Source of the DNA: Methanobacterium sp. PtaB.Bin024
GTDB taxonomy: Archaea; Methanobacteriota; Methanobacteria; Methanobacteriales; Methanobacteriaceae
Assembly (NCBI GenBank): GCA_002067065.1
Contig: MVPY01000092.1
Location: 1-64,000, forward strand
Direction: 5' to 3'
DNA length: 64,000 nt
The notes beneath the pieces were generated by a model, which was not told where the DNA came from, ran no database searches, and saw only the letters and a program-made list of their open reading frames with translations. The translations under genes and the position numbers were made by a program. Each line of letters starts with the position of its first letter. Within the stretch, counting starts at the first letter, position 1. Of this stretch, positions 29,186-38,499 are shown piece by piece.

Positions 29186-29459
29186 CTACGGTTACAATTC
29201 CATTTAGAAGAAGGACCTTATAAAGTTTTCACTTTTACTTTAAAAAAAATCACCTAAACTTGATATTTTTTGGGTTATCAGTAATAAAAACAAAACCAAC
29301 AATTTAGTACACAGAATAAATTATCCAAAAAAAAGCCATTTCATCCAACAAAAAAACATAAATTTTCAATAGAGGATTCATATGCAACAAAATAAAGTAG
29401 GGTACAGTACTCCAAAAAATATTTAAAAAAAATGAGGTGATTATATAAAATTAATGTAA

Positions 29460-29495
29460 GGGGGGGGGGGCGTGTGGTGTTATAAAACACCACAC
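29460..29495 (+). other. G11 tract followed by a perfect 10-bp hairpin
   Basis: Eleven G (29460-29470) and one C are followed by GTGTGGTGTT, the loop ATAA, and AACACCACAC (29472-29495). A TATA-like box ends about 20 bases before the G tract, so the hairpin probably opens a 230-base leader of the next gene. Elsewhere 29037-29723 holds no gene that I recognise. Confidence 0.6.
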
Positions 29496-29723
29496 AATAA
29501 CTAAATTCGTGGTTATAACTTAAATGAATTTTCCCAAATTTGTACCAATTTAAACCAAAATTTATGTATAAACAGATAAGATCCTATAAACAGAACCATA
29601 CTATAAATACATACTTAAATAATTAATACAATATAAAAAGGAATTAAACTTAGAAAAAAATCATGTTATAATACAAATTAAGGGGAATAACAAATCCATC
29701 ACCCAATTGGGGGGTTTTTGATT

Positions 29724-30431
29724 ATGAAATGTGAAAAATGTGGACATGACAACAAACTAGACTCCACCTACTGTGAAAAATGCGGTAATAAATTGAAGGG
29801 AGCCACATCCTTTGGCAAATCTCAACGTTCAAAACCAAAAAAAGGTATGAGTACAGGAAACATAGTATTGATAGCCGCCATAATAATATTAGTTGTGGTA
29901 TTGGCTGTTTTTGTTGGATATCTCTTAACAGCACCAGGTTCTACAGGAACAGACAGTAACTCAAATAGTAACACTGCCACCAATGAGAATCCTGTGTCAC
30001 TGAGCAATGGATTCCCAGTTTCTGAACTTCCACAACTTGCCGAGGCAGTAACATATGCCGGAACAGATTTCAACAGCATTGAATACTCTGGAGTTAACCT
30101 TGATAAAAACCAGTGCCTCTACATTCTTTCACGGGGAATTGTGATGGTGAATAATGGAGAAACAGGTAACATTCCCATTGGCCAGTATGGAGATGCTGAA
30201 GACCCCTATGGAACAGTCACTTCCACTACCATCACCAAAGCTGAATATCTAGATATGGCACAGAGAACCTACAACTGGATGGATAATAATGGACAATCTC
30301 CTAACTATATAGGGATAAAAGTATCAGGACAGCCAGACCTATCCCCCAATACTCTGTTAATCCTGTATTCAAAGGCTCTAACCCAGTATGGATCCACTGG
30401 TGAGTTACCAACAAGTGTAACCATAGCCTGA
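29724..30431 (+). CDS. Zinc-ribbon, membrane-anchored pseudomurein-binding protein
   Basis: A short zinc ribbon (CEKCGHDN, YCEKCGNK) is followed by a membrane helix (about 50-72), an Asn/Thr linker, and a C-terminal pair of pseudomurein-binding-repeat-like segments, the clearest being LDMAQRTYNWMDNNGQSPNY with LPTSVTIA. The ribbon is thus cytoplasmic and the repeats reach the cell wall. This could anchor or sense the wall. The start is the ATG at 29724, with GGGGGG 9 bases upstream; a TTG at 29718 is less likely. It probably forms a pair with the peptidase-like gene downstream. Confidence 0.8.
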   Translation: MKCEKCGHDNKLDSTYCEKCGNKLKGATSFGKSQRSKPKKGMSTGNIVLIAAIIILVVVLAVFVGYLLTAPGSTGTDSNSNSNTATNENPVSLSNGFPVSELPQLAEAVTYAGTDFNSIEYSGVNLDKNQCLYILSRGIVMVNNGETGNIPIGQYGDAEDPYGTVTSTTITKAEYLDMAQRTYNWMDNNGQSPNYIGIKVSGQPDLSPNTLLILYSKALTQYGSTGELPTSVTIA

Positions 30432-30485
30432 AAGAGTGACTATAACTCCAATTAGGAAATAATTTCCAATTACGAGGACCAAAAG

Positions 30486-31199
30486 ATGGGGAAAAATGTT
30501 AAACTAATCATTATTCTGGTGATTATTTTTTGTGTCTGTGTTCTTTCCTCATTTACTTTTTTTAAAATATTTCAATCATCTGAAAATGGCACCTCCACAT
30601 TCAGTAGTGTTGTCCTGGGAAAAACTGAATATGGTTACGTCATCCGTGACGGGCCATATGGAAACGCTAACTCTCCCAACAGAGTAGCCTACATAGTTGG
30701 TGTGCATCCACTGGAATACCAGTCACATAATGCAATCGTAGAATCCGTGATAAGCCAGAATGAATCCCTTAAAAATTGTTACTATATTTATCGGGTAAAT
30801 GTCACCCAGAATGCAGAGGATTACAATAAAGGTAGGAATAACGGCCAATTATTAGCCAGTCAATACGTGGTTCCTGACATTAAGAATATGTCCATGGATT
30901 TTGTGATTGATGTGCACTCCAATGAAGATAATGGAGGTTATCAGTACACACGATTCCTTTATATACCCCAAAAATCTGAAAAAGCCGAAAATGCCGCTCT
31001 TCAGATAAAATCCCAGGCTAACTGGCTGGTTATATACTCTCCTCCATCACCAACCAGTCCTGCTTATGTCACAATTCCACTGATAGAAGCAGGGATCCCC
31101 TCCATTATATACGAAACCTACACCTATGAATCCTACAATCAAACCCTAAAACAAGCACAAGAAATAGTATCCCTGGTTGATAACTTAAACCTGAATTAA
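30486..31199 (+). CDS. Membrane-anchored M14-like peptidase or amidase candidate
   Basis: An N-terminal membrane anchor (6-28) is followed by an outer domain with GVHPLEYQ (an HxxE zinc pair) and VIDVHSNE (third ligand His), as in zinc carboxypeptidase/desuccinylase-like hydrolases, and a late Glu (IIYETYTYES). I infer a zinc peptidase facing the pseudomurein layer. The 237-residue length is short for M14. It lies 54 bases after the wall-binding gene, with GAGG before the ATG. No close named family was recognised. Confidence 0.6.
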   Translation: MGKNVKLIIILVIIFCVCVLSSFTFFKIFQSSENGTSTFSSVVLGKTEYGYVIRDGPYGNANSPNRVAYIVGVHPLEYQSHNAIVESVISQNESLKNCYYIYRVNVTQNAEDYNKGRNNGQLLASQYVVPDIKNMSMDFVIDVHSNEDNGGYQYTRFLYIPQKSEKAENAALQIKSQANWLVIYSPPSPTSPAYVTIPLIEAGIPSIIYETYTYESYNQTLKQAQEIVSLVDNLNLN

Positions 31200-31250
31200 C
31201 AAAGCATGGAATGATTATAAAAAGGATTATAAACATTAAAAAGAGTTGTA

Positions 31251-31315
31251 AATCTATAAAAATGGTTATAAATCTATAAAAATGGTTATAAATCTATAAA
31301 AATGGTTATAAATCT
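31251..31315. repeat. Three tandem 20-bp units
   Basis: aatctataaaaatggttata is repeated three times without change from 31251 to 31310, with a partial fourth. It lies between convergent genes and has no coding content. Confidence 0.95.
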
Positions 31316-31434
31316 CCCGATATAATAAACGGTTATAAAGATTCACAAGATTTATGAATTTAAAAAAAAGGATCCAAAAGGAATAAAAACAGGATTTTTA
31401 TCCCCTTTTTAGTTTTTGAAGATTTGATTTTAAT

Positions 31435-31659
<225 letters not shown>

Positions 31660-31696
31660 TTATATTCACTTCCAAATTTGCCATTGAACTGGCTAT
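31660..31696 (-). promoter_or_regulatory. Conserved leader hairpin of TRAM copy 1
   Basis: On the minus strand, GCCA and TGGC flank GTTCAA immediately before a leader that is identical in both TRAM genes for about 25 bases up to the ATG. The stem stands just upstream of the ribosome site. Confidence 0.45.
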
Positions 31697-31769
31697 GAAA
31701 TTTAAGAATTCTTAAAAAATAATAAAAATGAGTTTTATTTCTTTTCAAGAATGATTCTTCACGTCACAT

Positions 31770-31994
<225 letters not shown>

Positions 31995-32029
31995 TTATAT
32001 TCACTTCCAAATTTGCCATTAGAAATGGC
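31995..32029 (-). promoter_or_regulatory. Conserved leader hairpin of TRAM copy 2
   Basis: On the minus strand GCCAT, a short loop, and ATGGC form a 5-bp stem at the same place as in copy 1. Loop bases differ while the stem stays, followed by the shared leader with GGAAGTGA. Confidence 0.45.
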
Positions 32030-32213
32030 TGAGTTAATATTGGTGTGGTTGCTTATAAAGGTATGCTAAATTCTCAGCCAATTTTGACTAATTTTTGGGA
32101 TTAATAATTGAAAATAGTGTACATATTTGATATTAACTTCAATGAAATTTTTTAACTGAATGATTTGGAATTTAATAAAAAATCATTTAAAGATCAAAAA
32201 TCTACCTAGTTCC

Positions 32214-32864
32214 ATGGAGGTTAAAAACAATATCATCCTGGCACTGGATGTTTCCAGTATTGCTGAGGCCATGGCATTAATGGATAAAATTTCTGATTTT
32301 CTGGATACTGTTAAAATAGGTTATCCCCTTGTTTTGGCCGAGGGACTGGAATCTGTCAGTAAGATTAAGGAAGAATATGGTTCTAAAATCATCTGTGACT
32401 TTAAAGTGGCAGATATACCCGCAACCAATCAGAAGATTGCTGATGTTACTTTCAAATCTGGTGCAGACGCACTCATTGTCCATGGATTTGTGGGACGAGA
32501 TAGTGTGAAAAGTTGCCTTGAATCAGCACAAAAACATGGAAAAGAAATATTCCTTCTGACTGAAATGTCCCATCCTGGTGCAACCAATTTCCTGCAGCCA
32601 GTATCCATGAATATAGCCAGTATGGGTGTGGAAATGGGTATTAAAAACTATGTAGGTCCTTCCACGCGTCTGGATCGGTTGAAGATGATAAGGGATATTG
32701 TGGGAGAAGAATCATTTATCATATCTCCAGGTGTGGGTGTGCAGGGAGGCAATCCCCGGGAAACACTCCAGTTTGCTGATGCACTTATTGTTGGCCGCAG
32801 CATATACCTAGCTGAAGACCCGGTAGATGCCCTGGAGTCCATCATAGATTCTATCAAACTCTAA
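32214..32864 (+). CDS. pyrF: Orotidine-5'-phosphate decarboxylase
   Basis: A 216-residue OMP decarboxylase with the catalytic K-D-x-x-x-D-like set in CDFKVADIPATNQKI, phosphate-site regions ISPGVGVQGG and ADALIVGRSIY, and the substrate Asp in ILALDVSS. It makes UMP from OMP. The start is the ATG at 32214, which lines up with archaeal PyrF N-termini; an ATG at 32160 would add 18 unmatched residues. Its last 57 bases overlap the convergent gene on the other strand. Confidence 0.93.
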   Translation: MEVKNNIILALDVSSIAEAMALMDKISDFLDTVKIGYPLVLAEGLESVSKIKEEYGSKIICDFKVADIPATNQKIADVTFKSGADALIVHGFVGRDSVKSCLESAQKHGKEIFLLTEMSHPGATNFLQPVSMNIASMGVEMGIKNYVGPSTRLDRLKMIRDIVGEESFIISPGVGVQGGNPRETLQFADALIVGRSIYLAEDPVDALESIIDSIKL

Positions 32865-33395
32865 ACCTGAAAGCTCATAGGCCAGATCAAATAACATGAA
32901 ATATATGAATGTTATTGGTTGGAAGAAGTTCAAACCAGGGATTTGAGAAGTTAATTGAAGTCCTCCTAAAATGGAGAGAATTAAAACTGCAATTTTCATG
33001 GCACAACGATAATTGAAAAATGTTTTTACTATTTTTATTCTTTCAAAACTTTCTCTATCATTTCCCATCTCATCCAGCCATGCTGCCAGGGTGCAGATAG
33101 CCAGGGTGATGATTCCAAAGGTGGGTATGCCCCATATAAACAGGATGACCAGAAATACTATTAAAGTAACCATGTGCCCTATTTTATCCACTTTAGCAGA
33201 TAATAAGGTTCCCAGGAGTATGGCCAGGAAGATGGTGGCTGCATCAGAGAAATTAACCGCCAGATATCCTATCCCTGCAACACAGAGTAATCCACTGGCA
33301 ACACCCAGTAAGGTGTTATCTTTCTGGTCAAGGGCATCATCAGAGAATTTCATGAAGAATCCAGATAGAGCATATAACACTGCCTCTAAGAACAT
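32808..33395 (-). CDS. Six-helix membrane protein, unknown function
   Basis: 195 residues with hydrophobic helices over most of the length and short charged loops (SDDALDQKDN, LDEMGNDRESFERIK). I do not recognise the family with certainty; the conserved Asp-rich loop near residue 19 could bind metal or a phosphate. Its 3' end overlaps pyrF tail to tail by 57 bases. Confidence 0.65.
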   Translation of the reverse strand: MFLEAVLYALSGFFMKFSDDALDQKDNTLLGVASGLLCVAGIGYLAVNFSDAATIFLAILLGTLLSAKVDKIGHMVTLIVFLVILFIWGIPTFGIITLAICTLAAWLDEMGNDRESFERIKIVKTFFNYRCAMKIAVLILSILGGLQLTSQIPGLNFFQPITFIYFMLFDLAYELSGLEFDRIYDGLQGIYRVFS

Positions 33396-33460
33396 AAACT
33401 GTTAAACCCCTTAAATTTATAACATCTGGAATTTTATAAACTTCTACATCTTCAGAATAA

Positions 33461-33515
33461 TTTAATCACTCTTAAAACGATTCAATCACTCTTAAAACTA
33501 TTTAATCACTCTTAT
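33461..33515. repeat. 20-bp tandem repeat, 2.7 copies, ending in the deoxyhypusine-synthase stop region
   Basis: Units near tttaatcactcttaaaacga start at 33461, 33481 and 33501. The last one covers the stop codon and final codons of the minus-strand gene, so the repeat may have grown outwards from the gene's end. Confidence 0.88.
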
Positions 33516-34413
33516 TTATTGATTCCATGGCCCCTGCCACCATTAGGGGGAATATTATAGTTGCATCCCCAATAACAGTAACTAATCTGGATCCGCACTT
33601 GGCTTTGGCCCATGATTTGGCTTCCTCCAGGGGTGCTCCACCTAAACTGCCAGCTTCACTACGGTCCATGGTCACCTGGATAGCTGCATCTACTCCTCCA
33701 GTTAGTATGTTGGATGCCAGAGCATAATGTTTGGGTAATCCTCCTCCCAGGATTATAGTGGCTACCTTCTGGGAGCCATATACAATGTCTGAGAGTTCGT
33801 GCATGTCTCCAGCTGCATCCAGAGTTAACTGGTTTTCCTGAGTGAACATCCAGAGCTGCAATCCCATCATACTGTCAATTAGTCCAGGAGCATATATGGG
33901 GACACCTTTTTCTGCTGCAGTGTGGAGGATTGAATTATCATCATCAATCAGATGCCCAATCTGGGTTAAAAAATCTCGGATATTGATTTTATTGTTTTTT
34001 TCTGCTATTTGACCCATTATCGTGTTGATTTTGGATTCAAACACTTCAAAATCTTCTGATTTTGTGTAAATATCTCCTATCCTTCCCATTCCCATCTGAC
34101 AGAGTTCTTCATCATCATGGTGCTGGTCACGGTAGTGTGCACCTCCAAATGCCTCTAATAAGTCATGAGTAAGGTTGGCCCCGCTGGTTATAAGGACGTC
34201 TACGTATCCATTGGCAATCAAATCACGGATGACTTTTCTAAGACCGCCTGGAACCATTGGTCCGGCTACACTTAGAAACACGGTGGTTTCTTCATCCTGT
34301 ATTACTTCTCCCAGGAGTTTGGTGGCCCTGTATATTCTTCCTGCTCCCAGTACTCCGCTTTTTCCCATTTCCTCTATTAGCTGGAGGGTGGTCATTTGAG
34401 GGCCTATGTTCAT
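33502..34413 (-). CDS. Deoxyhypusine synthase
   Basis: The 303-residue protein has the NAD and spermidine-site blocks of deoxyhypusine synthase: VFLSVAGPMVPGGLRKVI, TSGANLTHDLLEAFGG, GGGLPKHYAL and the active-site Lys region EEAKSWAKAK. It transfers an aminobutyl group from spermidine to a Lys of archaeal IF-5A. Length is slightly short of the usual 310-330 but all blocks are present. The initiator-factor gene itself is not in the window. Confidence 0.93.
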   Translation of the reverse strand: MNIGPQMTTLQLIEEMGKSGVLGAGRIYRATKLLGEVIQDEETTVFLSVAGPMVPGGLRKVIRDLIANGYVDVLITSGANLTHDLLEAFGGAHYRDQHHDDEELCQMGMGRIGDIYTKSEDFEVFESKINTIMGQIAEKNNKINIRDFLTQIGHLIDDDNSILHTAAEKGVPIYAPGLIDSMMGLQLWMFTQENQLTLDAAGDMHELSDIVYGSQKVATIILGGGLPKHYALASNILTGGVDAAIQVTMDRSEAGSLGGAPLEEAKSWAKAKCGSRLVTVIGDATIIFPLMVAGAMESINKSD

Positions 34414-34649
34414 GTGTTGGATTTTCAGTTTCTCATACTTCCTTTAGGTTAAAAGTAGATCTAATATGTATTAGAACTGTTATTGTAAAAATTACAGTAG
34501 TACTGTAAAAGTAGTGTACTGTAAAAATTTCATTTAAAAAGTATTGGTTTATTTTAGTTTATGTGCTGGATTTATTTAAAATTAGTTTTTTTTATAGATT
34601 TGATATTTGAAGTTTGCAGATCTCGATCTGCAATGAATTTTGCTGATCT

Positions 34650-35531
34650 TTATTTGAGGCCGGCAATTTTGTCGAGAAGATCTGTTCGGGTGACAATTCC
34701 CTGTGCTTTTCCTTCCTTGTCCACCACTATCAGGCGGCCGATGTGTTTTTTGTTCATGAGTTCAATGGCATCTGCGATCCTCACATCTTCTTTTATGGTG
34801 ACAATGTGTTTGCTCATGATATCCAGTACTTTCATTTCTTCCCGTGATTCTGCCAGTGCTTTGCTGATGTCTGATAATGTTACCATTCCAATAACTTCTT
34901 CATCATCCATCACTGGTGCCCCTTCAATTTCATTGGAGGATAGTACTCGTGCTGCGTCTCTGATAGTGCTGAGTCCATCCAGGGTTATGAGATTTGATGT
35001 TGCCACTTCTATTACACTTTTTTTGGGGATGCTGCGGATTCCTGTGGTGTCCAGGAGTATGATGTTGTCCATGTCATCACGGCCCACTACAATTCCATCT
35101 ACTACTAGTTTGTTGACTGGGGTTGGCCCAACTCGTATTTTGTCTCCCAGGTCCAGGGTTTTGATGTTGCCCACAGCTTTTATGGCGGCTTCACATTCTC
35201 CAGGGTGAGGTATGCTTGTGAATTCGATTTTGGCCACGGTGATGTCACTTAAACGTTTTCCCATTTTATAGACTGGCACAAGAGTCTCTTTATCCGTGTC
35301 CTGAATATTTAGTGTATGATATGCTTCAATAGTCGGTTTATATCCCCCTCTAGGTCCTGGAACCCCTTTAACGAGACCTAAACTACGTAGGGATTGCATT
35401 TGATTACGGATGGTTCCGGGGTTACGGTTCATCATTTCTGCTATTTCTTCCCCTTTAATAGACATACCTTCCGCGTTGCGGTACAAATTTATGAGACTCT
35501 GTAGTATTTCTTTCTGGACCGATGTGAGCAT
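34650..35531 (-). CDS. HTH-CBS transcriptional regulator
   Basis: An N-terminal winged helix (MLTSVQKEILQSLINLY, GEEIAEMMNRNPGTIRNQM), a middle domain of 90 residues, then two CBS domains (about 175-290) that usually bind adenine nucleotides. It is a common methanogen regulator type whose regulon is unknown. The ATG at 35531 follows AGGTGAT by 4 bases. Its promoter lies in a 150-bp sequence that is duplicated 750 bp upstream. Confidence 0.88.
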   Translation of the reverse strand: MLTSVQKEILQSLINLYRNAEGMSIKGEEIAEMMNRNPGTIRNQMQSLRSLGLVKGVPGPRGGYKPTIEAYHTLNIQDTDKETLVPVYKMGKRLSDITVAKIEFTSIPHPGECEAAIKAVGNIKTLDLGDKIRVGPTPVNKLVVDGIVVGRDDMDNIILLDTTGIRSIPKKSVIEVATSNLITLDGLSTIRDAARVLSSNEIEGAPVMDDEEVIGMVTLSDISKALAESREEMKVLDIMSKHIVTIKEDVRIADAIELMNKKHIGRLIVVDKEGKAQGIVTRTDLLDKIAGLK

Positions 35532-35608
35532 GACAATCACCTTATACAAACATGAATACATTATATGGTATAAATTGGAATTTTCCATTATTTATAATTA
35601 TCATTAAT

Positions 35609-35759
35609 TGTCATTTATGATAATATATAAAGTTTTGTTATTACCTTTTATTTTTTAGTCTATCCCAAGGATATTAGTTAGTCTAAGACAAAAATTGTGG
35701 ATTTTCAAGTTGAATTTAGTTGAAGAACTAATAAATTATTAGGGACGAAATAAAATATA
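35609..35759. repeat. Duplicated 151-bp promoter segment, copy A
   Basis: About 85% identical to 36359-36509, at an offset of 750 bases in the same orientation. On the minus strand it contains ACTTTATATATTATCAT, a good archaeal TATA box, pointing at the HTH-CBS gene. Confidence 0.85.
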
Positions 35760-35830
35760 TTTAATTCTATTTTGGGGTCATGAAGTGAGGAGAAGGAGTT
35801 TTATAATAGTCAATTCAATTCCCCTTAAAA

Positions 35831-36313
35831 TCACCTGTTATGCCTCAATTTTACTTTAATTAGATAATATACTGTGAAACCTGCCAAAAATATAATTGTT
35901 AAAATAAGAATCAATACAACAAACAAACCTAAAGAATTCCCCTCCACACTTGTAGATAATAACATTATATAGAATATAGAGATTAATGGAGTAATAAAAA
36001 ATAAAAATGCAAAAACAAATCCAATTCCCAAAATAACCATCAGTATTATTGAATTTGAAGATGACTTTGATTTTGGTGTTTCTTTTTCTATTACATTCAA
36101 AGATTCCTGGTAAACTAATTTTTCACCACAATCACAATCAAGAGAAAAATCTTCTGGAGATTCACCGGGTTGAAGTTCATAATAACTCCCACACTGCCCA
36201 CAAATAAGATATCCCCCATGTTCATAAGATTCTTGTATCTTTTGCAAATCCTCTGAATCTTGCCCGGTACGCTTTGCCTCGAGCCTTAATCGAATTTCAT
36301 CATTAGAGACCAT
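35831..36313 (-). CDS. Zinc-ribbon membrane protein, unknown function
   Basis: The 160-residue protein has an N-terminal helix (NDEIRLRLEAKRTG), a zinc ribbon made of CGQCG and CDCG around YYELQPGESPEDFSL, and two membrane helices near 92-118 and 126-152. It is a paralogue in layout of the protein at 55469-55975 (CNNCGGYYKLQQDESWKDF, CECGG). The function is unknown; membrane signalling is possible. Confidence 0.72.
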   Translation of the reverse strand: MVSNDEIRLRLEAKRTGQDSEDLQKIQESYEHGGYLICGQCGSYYELQPGESPEDFSLDCDCGEKLVYQESLNVIEKETPKSKSSSNSIILMVILGIGFVFAFLFFITPLISIFYIMLLSTSVEGNSLGLFVVLILILTIIFLAGFTVYYLIKVKLRHNR

Positions 36314-36358
36314 TTGAATGACCTAATTGACATAATGAAGTAATACTTTCATATTAAC

Positions 36359-36509
36359 TGTCAATTATGATAATATATAAAGTTTTGGTATTACTCTTTA
36401 TTTTTAAGTCTATCCTAAGGATATTACTTAGTCTAAGTTAAAAAATCGGGATTTTTAAGTTAAATTTAGTTGAAGAATTAATAAAAGGTTAGGGAAAGAT
36501 AAAATATAA
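36359..36509. repeat. Duplicated 151-bp promoter segment, copy B
   Basis: It matches copy A at 35609-35759, with the same TATA box on the minus strand, here directed at the zinc-ribbon gene ending at 35831. Confidence 0.85.
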
Positions 36510-36576
36510 ATTTGTTTTTTGTTTAGGGTAAGAGGTAAGTTGAAAGAGTTTTTGGGTTTTGGGTTTTATAAATTAT

Positions 36577-37502
36577 TCAAAGACCATACCATCTATCCAT
36601 AATTTTTTTACAATCTTCATTCTCATCTCCTAAATGAATATTATCACTAAAAAATTGTTTTATTGTGCTTTTTTGAGAATTAGAGAGTTTGAAAGCTGTC
36701 CCTTCAACTTTTTTTCTAATTATTTCCTTATTTATAGGATGTTCCATTTCAATAAGGTTAAAAACGTTTAATCTTTGTAAATTGGTTATGTCATATCCAA
36801 AACCCAGGAAGTATATTTCATCAGCTCTATCTAGAAATTTTTCCGCCTCGTATAATATCTTTCCATCATCTTCATGTACCGTTCTTATCCCTTCTGCAGC
36901 TAATTTAAGATTTTCACCAGTACATAAAGTATGATCATAAGCCCTTCCTTCGGGATTTTCCCAGTCTAAATCGCCTAATTTACCAAAAATATGCAAAATA
37001 GGGAATTCCATTAAAATTTCAGCATCAAATGTTTTTCTATGAAGGCTCTGCTGAGAAATAAATAAATATTCCTCAAGAGACCTATCGTAATTAAATGTAA
37101 TTATCTTAACTTGATTATCAAGAAAATCTTCAAAGGATGATGTTTGTAACTTTCTGTTAAGAATTCGATACCAATGTTTAGGGTTATTCTCCTGAGATAA
37201 TTTTTTTTTAATTTCTTTAGGAATCAAAGCTTGAGCTATGGCAACTTTTAAGATATCATCTTTATCTTCATTAGATTTTAAAAATTCATCTATTGTATAT
37301 GTATTAGATTTGTAAAGATCATCAGCGAATTCTATGATTCTTTTTCAGAATATCCTAAATTGAGATCAATGATTTCTTTACGTTTAGAGCGGTTTTGACG
37401 CAGATTATCTACAATATTAGTGCGTAATTCTTCTCCTAAAGGATATTCATATGGTTCACTAGCCCCAGCCCCTAAAACAAAAACAGTATCCTTATCAATC
37501 AT
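36577..37502 (-). pseudogene. SIR2-like domain protein broken by a frameshift
   Basis: The N-terminal part (from ATG 37502) reads MIDKDTVFVLGAGASEPYEY, the Rossmann loop of SIR2-like NAD enzymes; the frame then closes at a TAG near 37335. The next frame continues without a gap as EFADDLYKSNTYTIDEFL and on to ITFNYDRSLEEYLF, PILHIFGKLGDLDW and YFLGFGYDITNLQRL. The break falls at an AAAAA run. Joined, it gives about 310 residues. Such stand-alone SIR2-like proteins are frequent NAD-depleting phage-defence effectors, but no partner gene is seen. A sequencing error in the A run is possible. Confidence 0.75.
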
Positions 37503-37565
37503 AATCTTAGATTGATTGCTAGTAATATAAAAAGTTAATTTAAAAATAATCAAAAAAAATAACCT

Positions 37566-37873
37566 CTAAGTCTCACCTTTCAACTCTTTTAACTCTTTTT
37601 CTATCTCTGAGACCATATCACACAGCCGGTTGTTTTCGATTTTGAGTTCTCTGAATTCTTCCATGGTTATTGGCAGTCTTTCGGTGATGGTTACGTGTTC
37701 CATGTACGTTACATAAACCTTTTTCAGGTCTTCAGGGTCAGGCGTGTAATATGCTCCACGTACTGGATCATTATACTTATGTCCCATCATGTGCTCCCTG
37801 ATTTCCTCAGGCATTCCTGCGTTAACTAGCTGGGTGTTGAAGAATTTACGCATCATGTGGCTGGTGGCGTGCA
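37566..37873 (-). pseudogene. Tyrosine integrase 3' remnant (copy 1)
   Basis: The reading frame covers the last 100 residues of a tyrosine recombinase: HxxR in TSHMMRKFF, the His of REHMMGHK and the Tyr nucleophile region GAYYTPDPEDL, then a coiled-coil tail ending MVSEIEKELKELKGE. The N-terminal part with the first catalytic Arg is missing; similarity stops abruptly at the HATS codons. It is the best preserved of the series. Confidence 0.85.
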
Positions 37874-37932
37874 AACTATTAAATAATATAAGTGCGAATT
37901 ATGTAATGATATTAAAAAGGGGAGTTATTATA

Positions 37933-38394
37933 ATGGATTTAACTATTTTATGGTTGGTACCTGTAGCATATTTTATACATATTTTAGAAGAGTCACCCAG
38001 ATTTGTGCCGTGGGCACTTAAATATCTGGGTGCGCCTGAAACATTTGGCCAGTTCGTTCTGGGAAACGCTATTTTCATGGCATACGTTATCATAGCAACC
38101 TCTCTTGCCATCTTTTATCCCAGTGAATTGACGCTGATTATCGGATTATCCGCCGCTGCATGGATATTTTCAAACTTCTTAATCCATGCATACTACACTC
38201 TACGCACCGGTGAATATTCTCCGGGTGTTGTGACTGCCAGTGCCATTTACGTTCCAGTTTCATTGTATATTTATTATAGCTTTGTGGTATCTGGAATATT
38301 AAACACCTTAGGCTTTATATTGTCCATTATCATAGGATTTGGAATTATGTATATACCAACCTTGATACAGGAAAAGAGAAAGGGAAAAATATAG
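37933..38394 (+). CDS. HXXEE-domain membrane protein
   Basis: About 153 residues with the HXXEE motif in FIHILEESPRFVPW and four or five membrane helices, the pattern of the PF13787-type HXXEE family. The function is unknown; the His/Glu set suggests a metal site in the membrane. The ATG at 37933 has GGGGAG 8 bases before it. It is the single cargo gene between integrase remnants 1 and 2. Confidence 0.8.
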   Translation: MDLTILWLVPVAYFIHILEESPRFVPWALKYLGAPETFGQFVLGNAIFMAYVIIATSLAIFYPSELTLIIGLSAAAWIFSNFLIHAYYTLRTGEYSPGVVTASAIYVPVSLYIYYSFVVSGILNTLGFILSIIIGFGIMYIPTLIQEKRKGKI

Positions 38395-38499
38395 GCGAAC
38401 TGGCTTTATTCAACGTTCAAAAACAATTAACACGGTCATTCACAGGTTTAATTCAATACATAGATACTCCTTTAGTCATGAAATTATGTTATTAACTCC

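Noticed and set aside
31251..31315. 20-bp repeats considered as a CRISPR or attachment site
   Set aside because: Perfect head-to-tail units with no spacers and no integrase nearby; a simple tandem repeat explains them.
32160..32213. N-terminal extension of pyrF from an earlier ATG
   Set aside because: The 18 extra residues do not match the family, and no ribosome site precedes the earlier ATG.
34561..35208. 215-codon plus-strand frame opposite the HTH-CBS gene
   Set aside because: The Ser-rich, low-complexity product is typical for the antisense of a CBS-domain gene, and no ribosome site is present.
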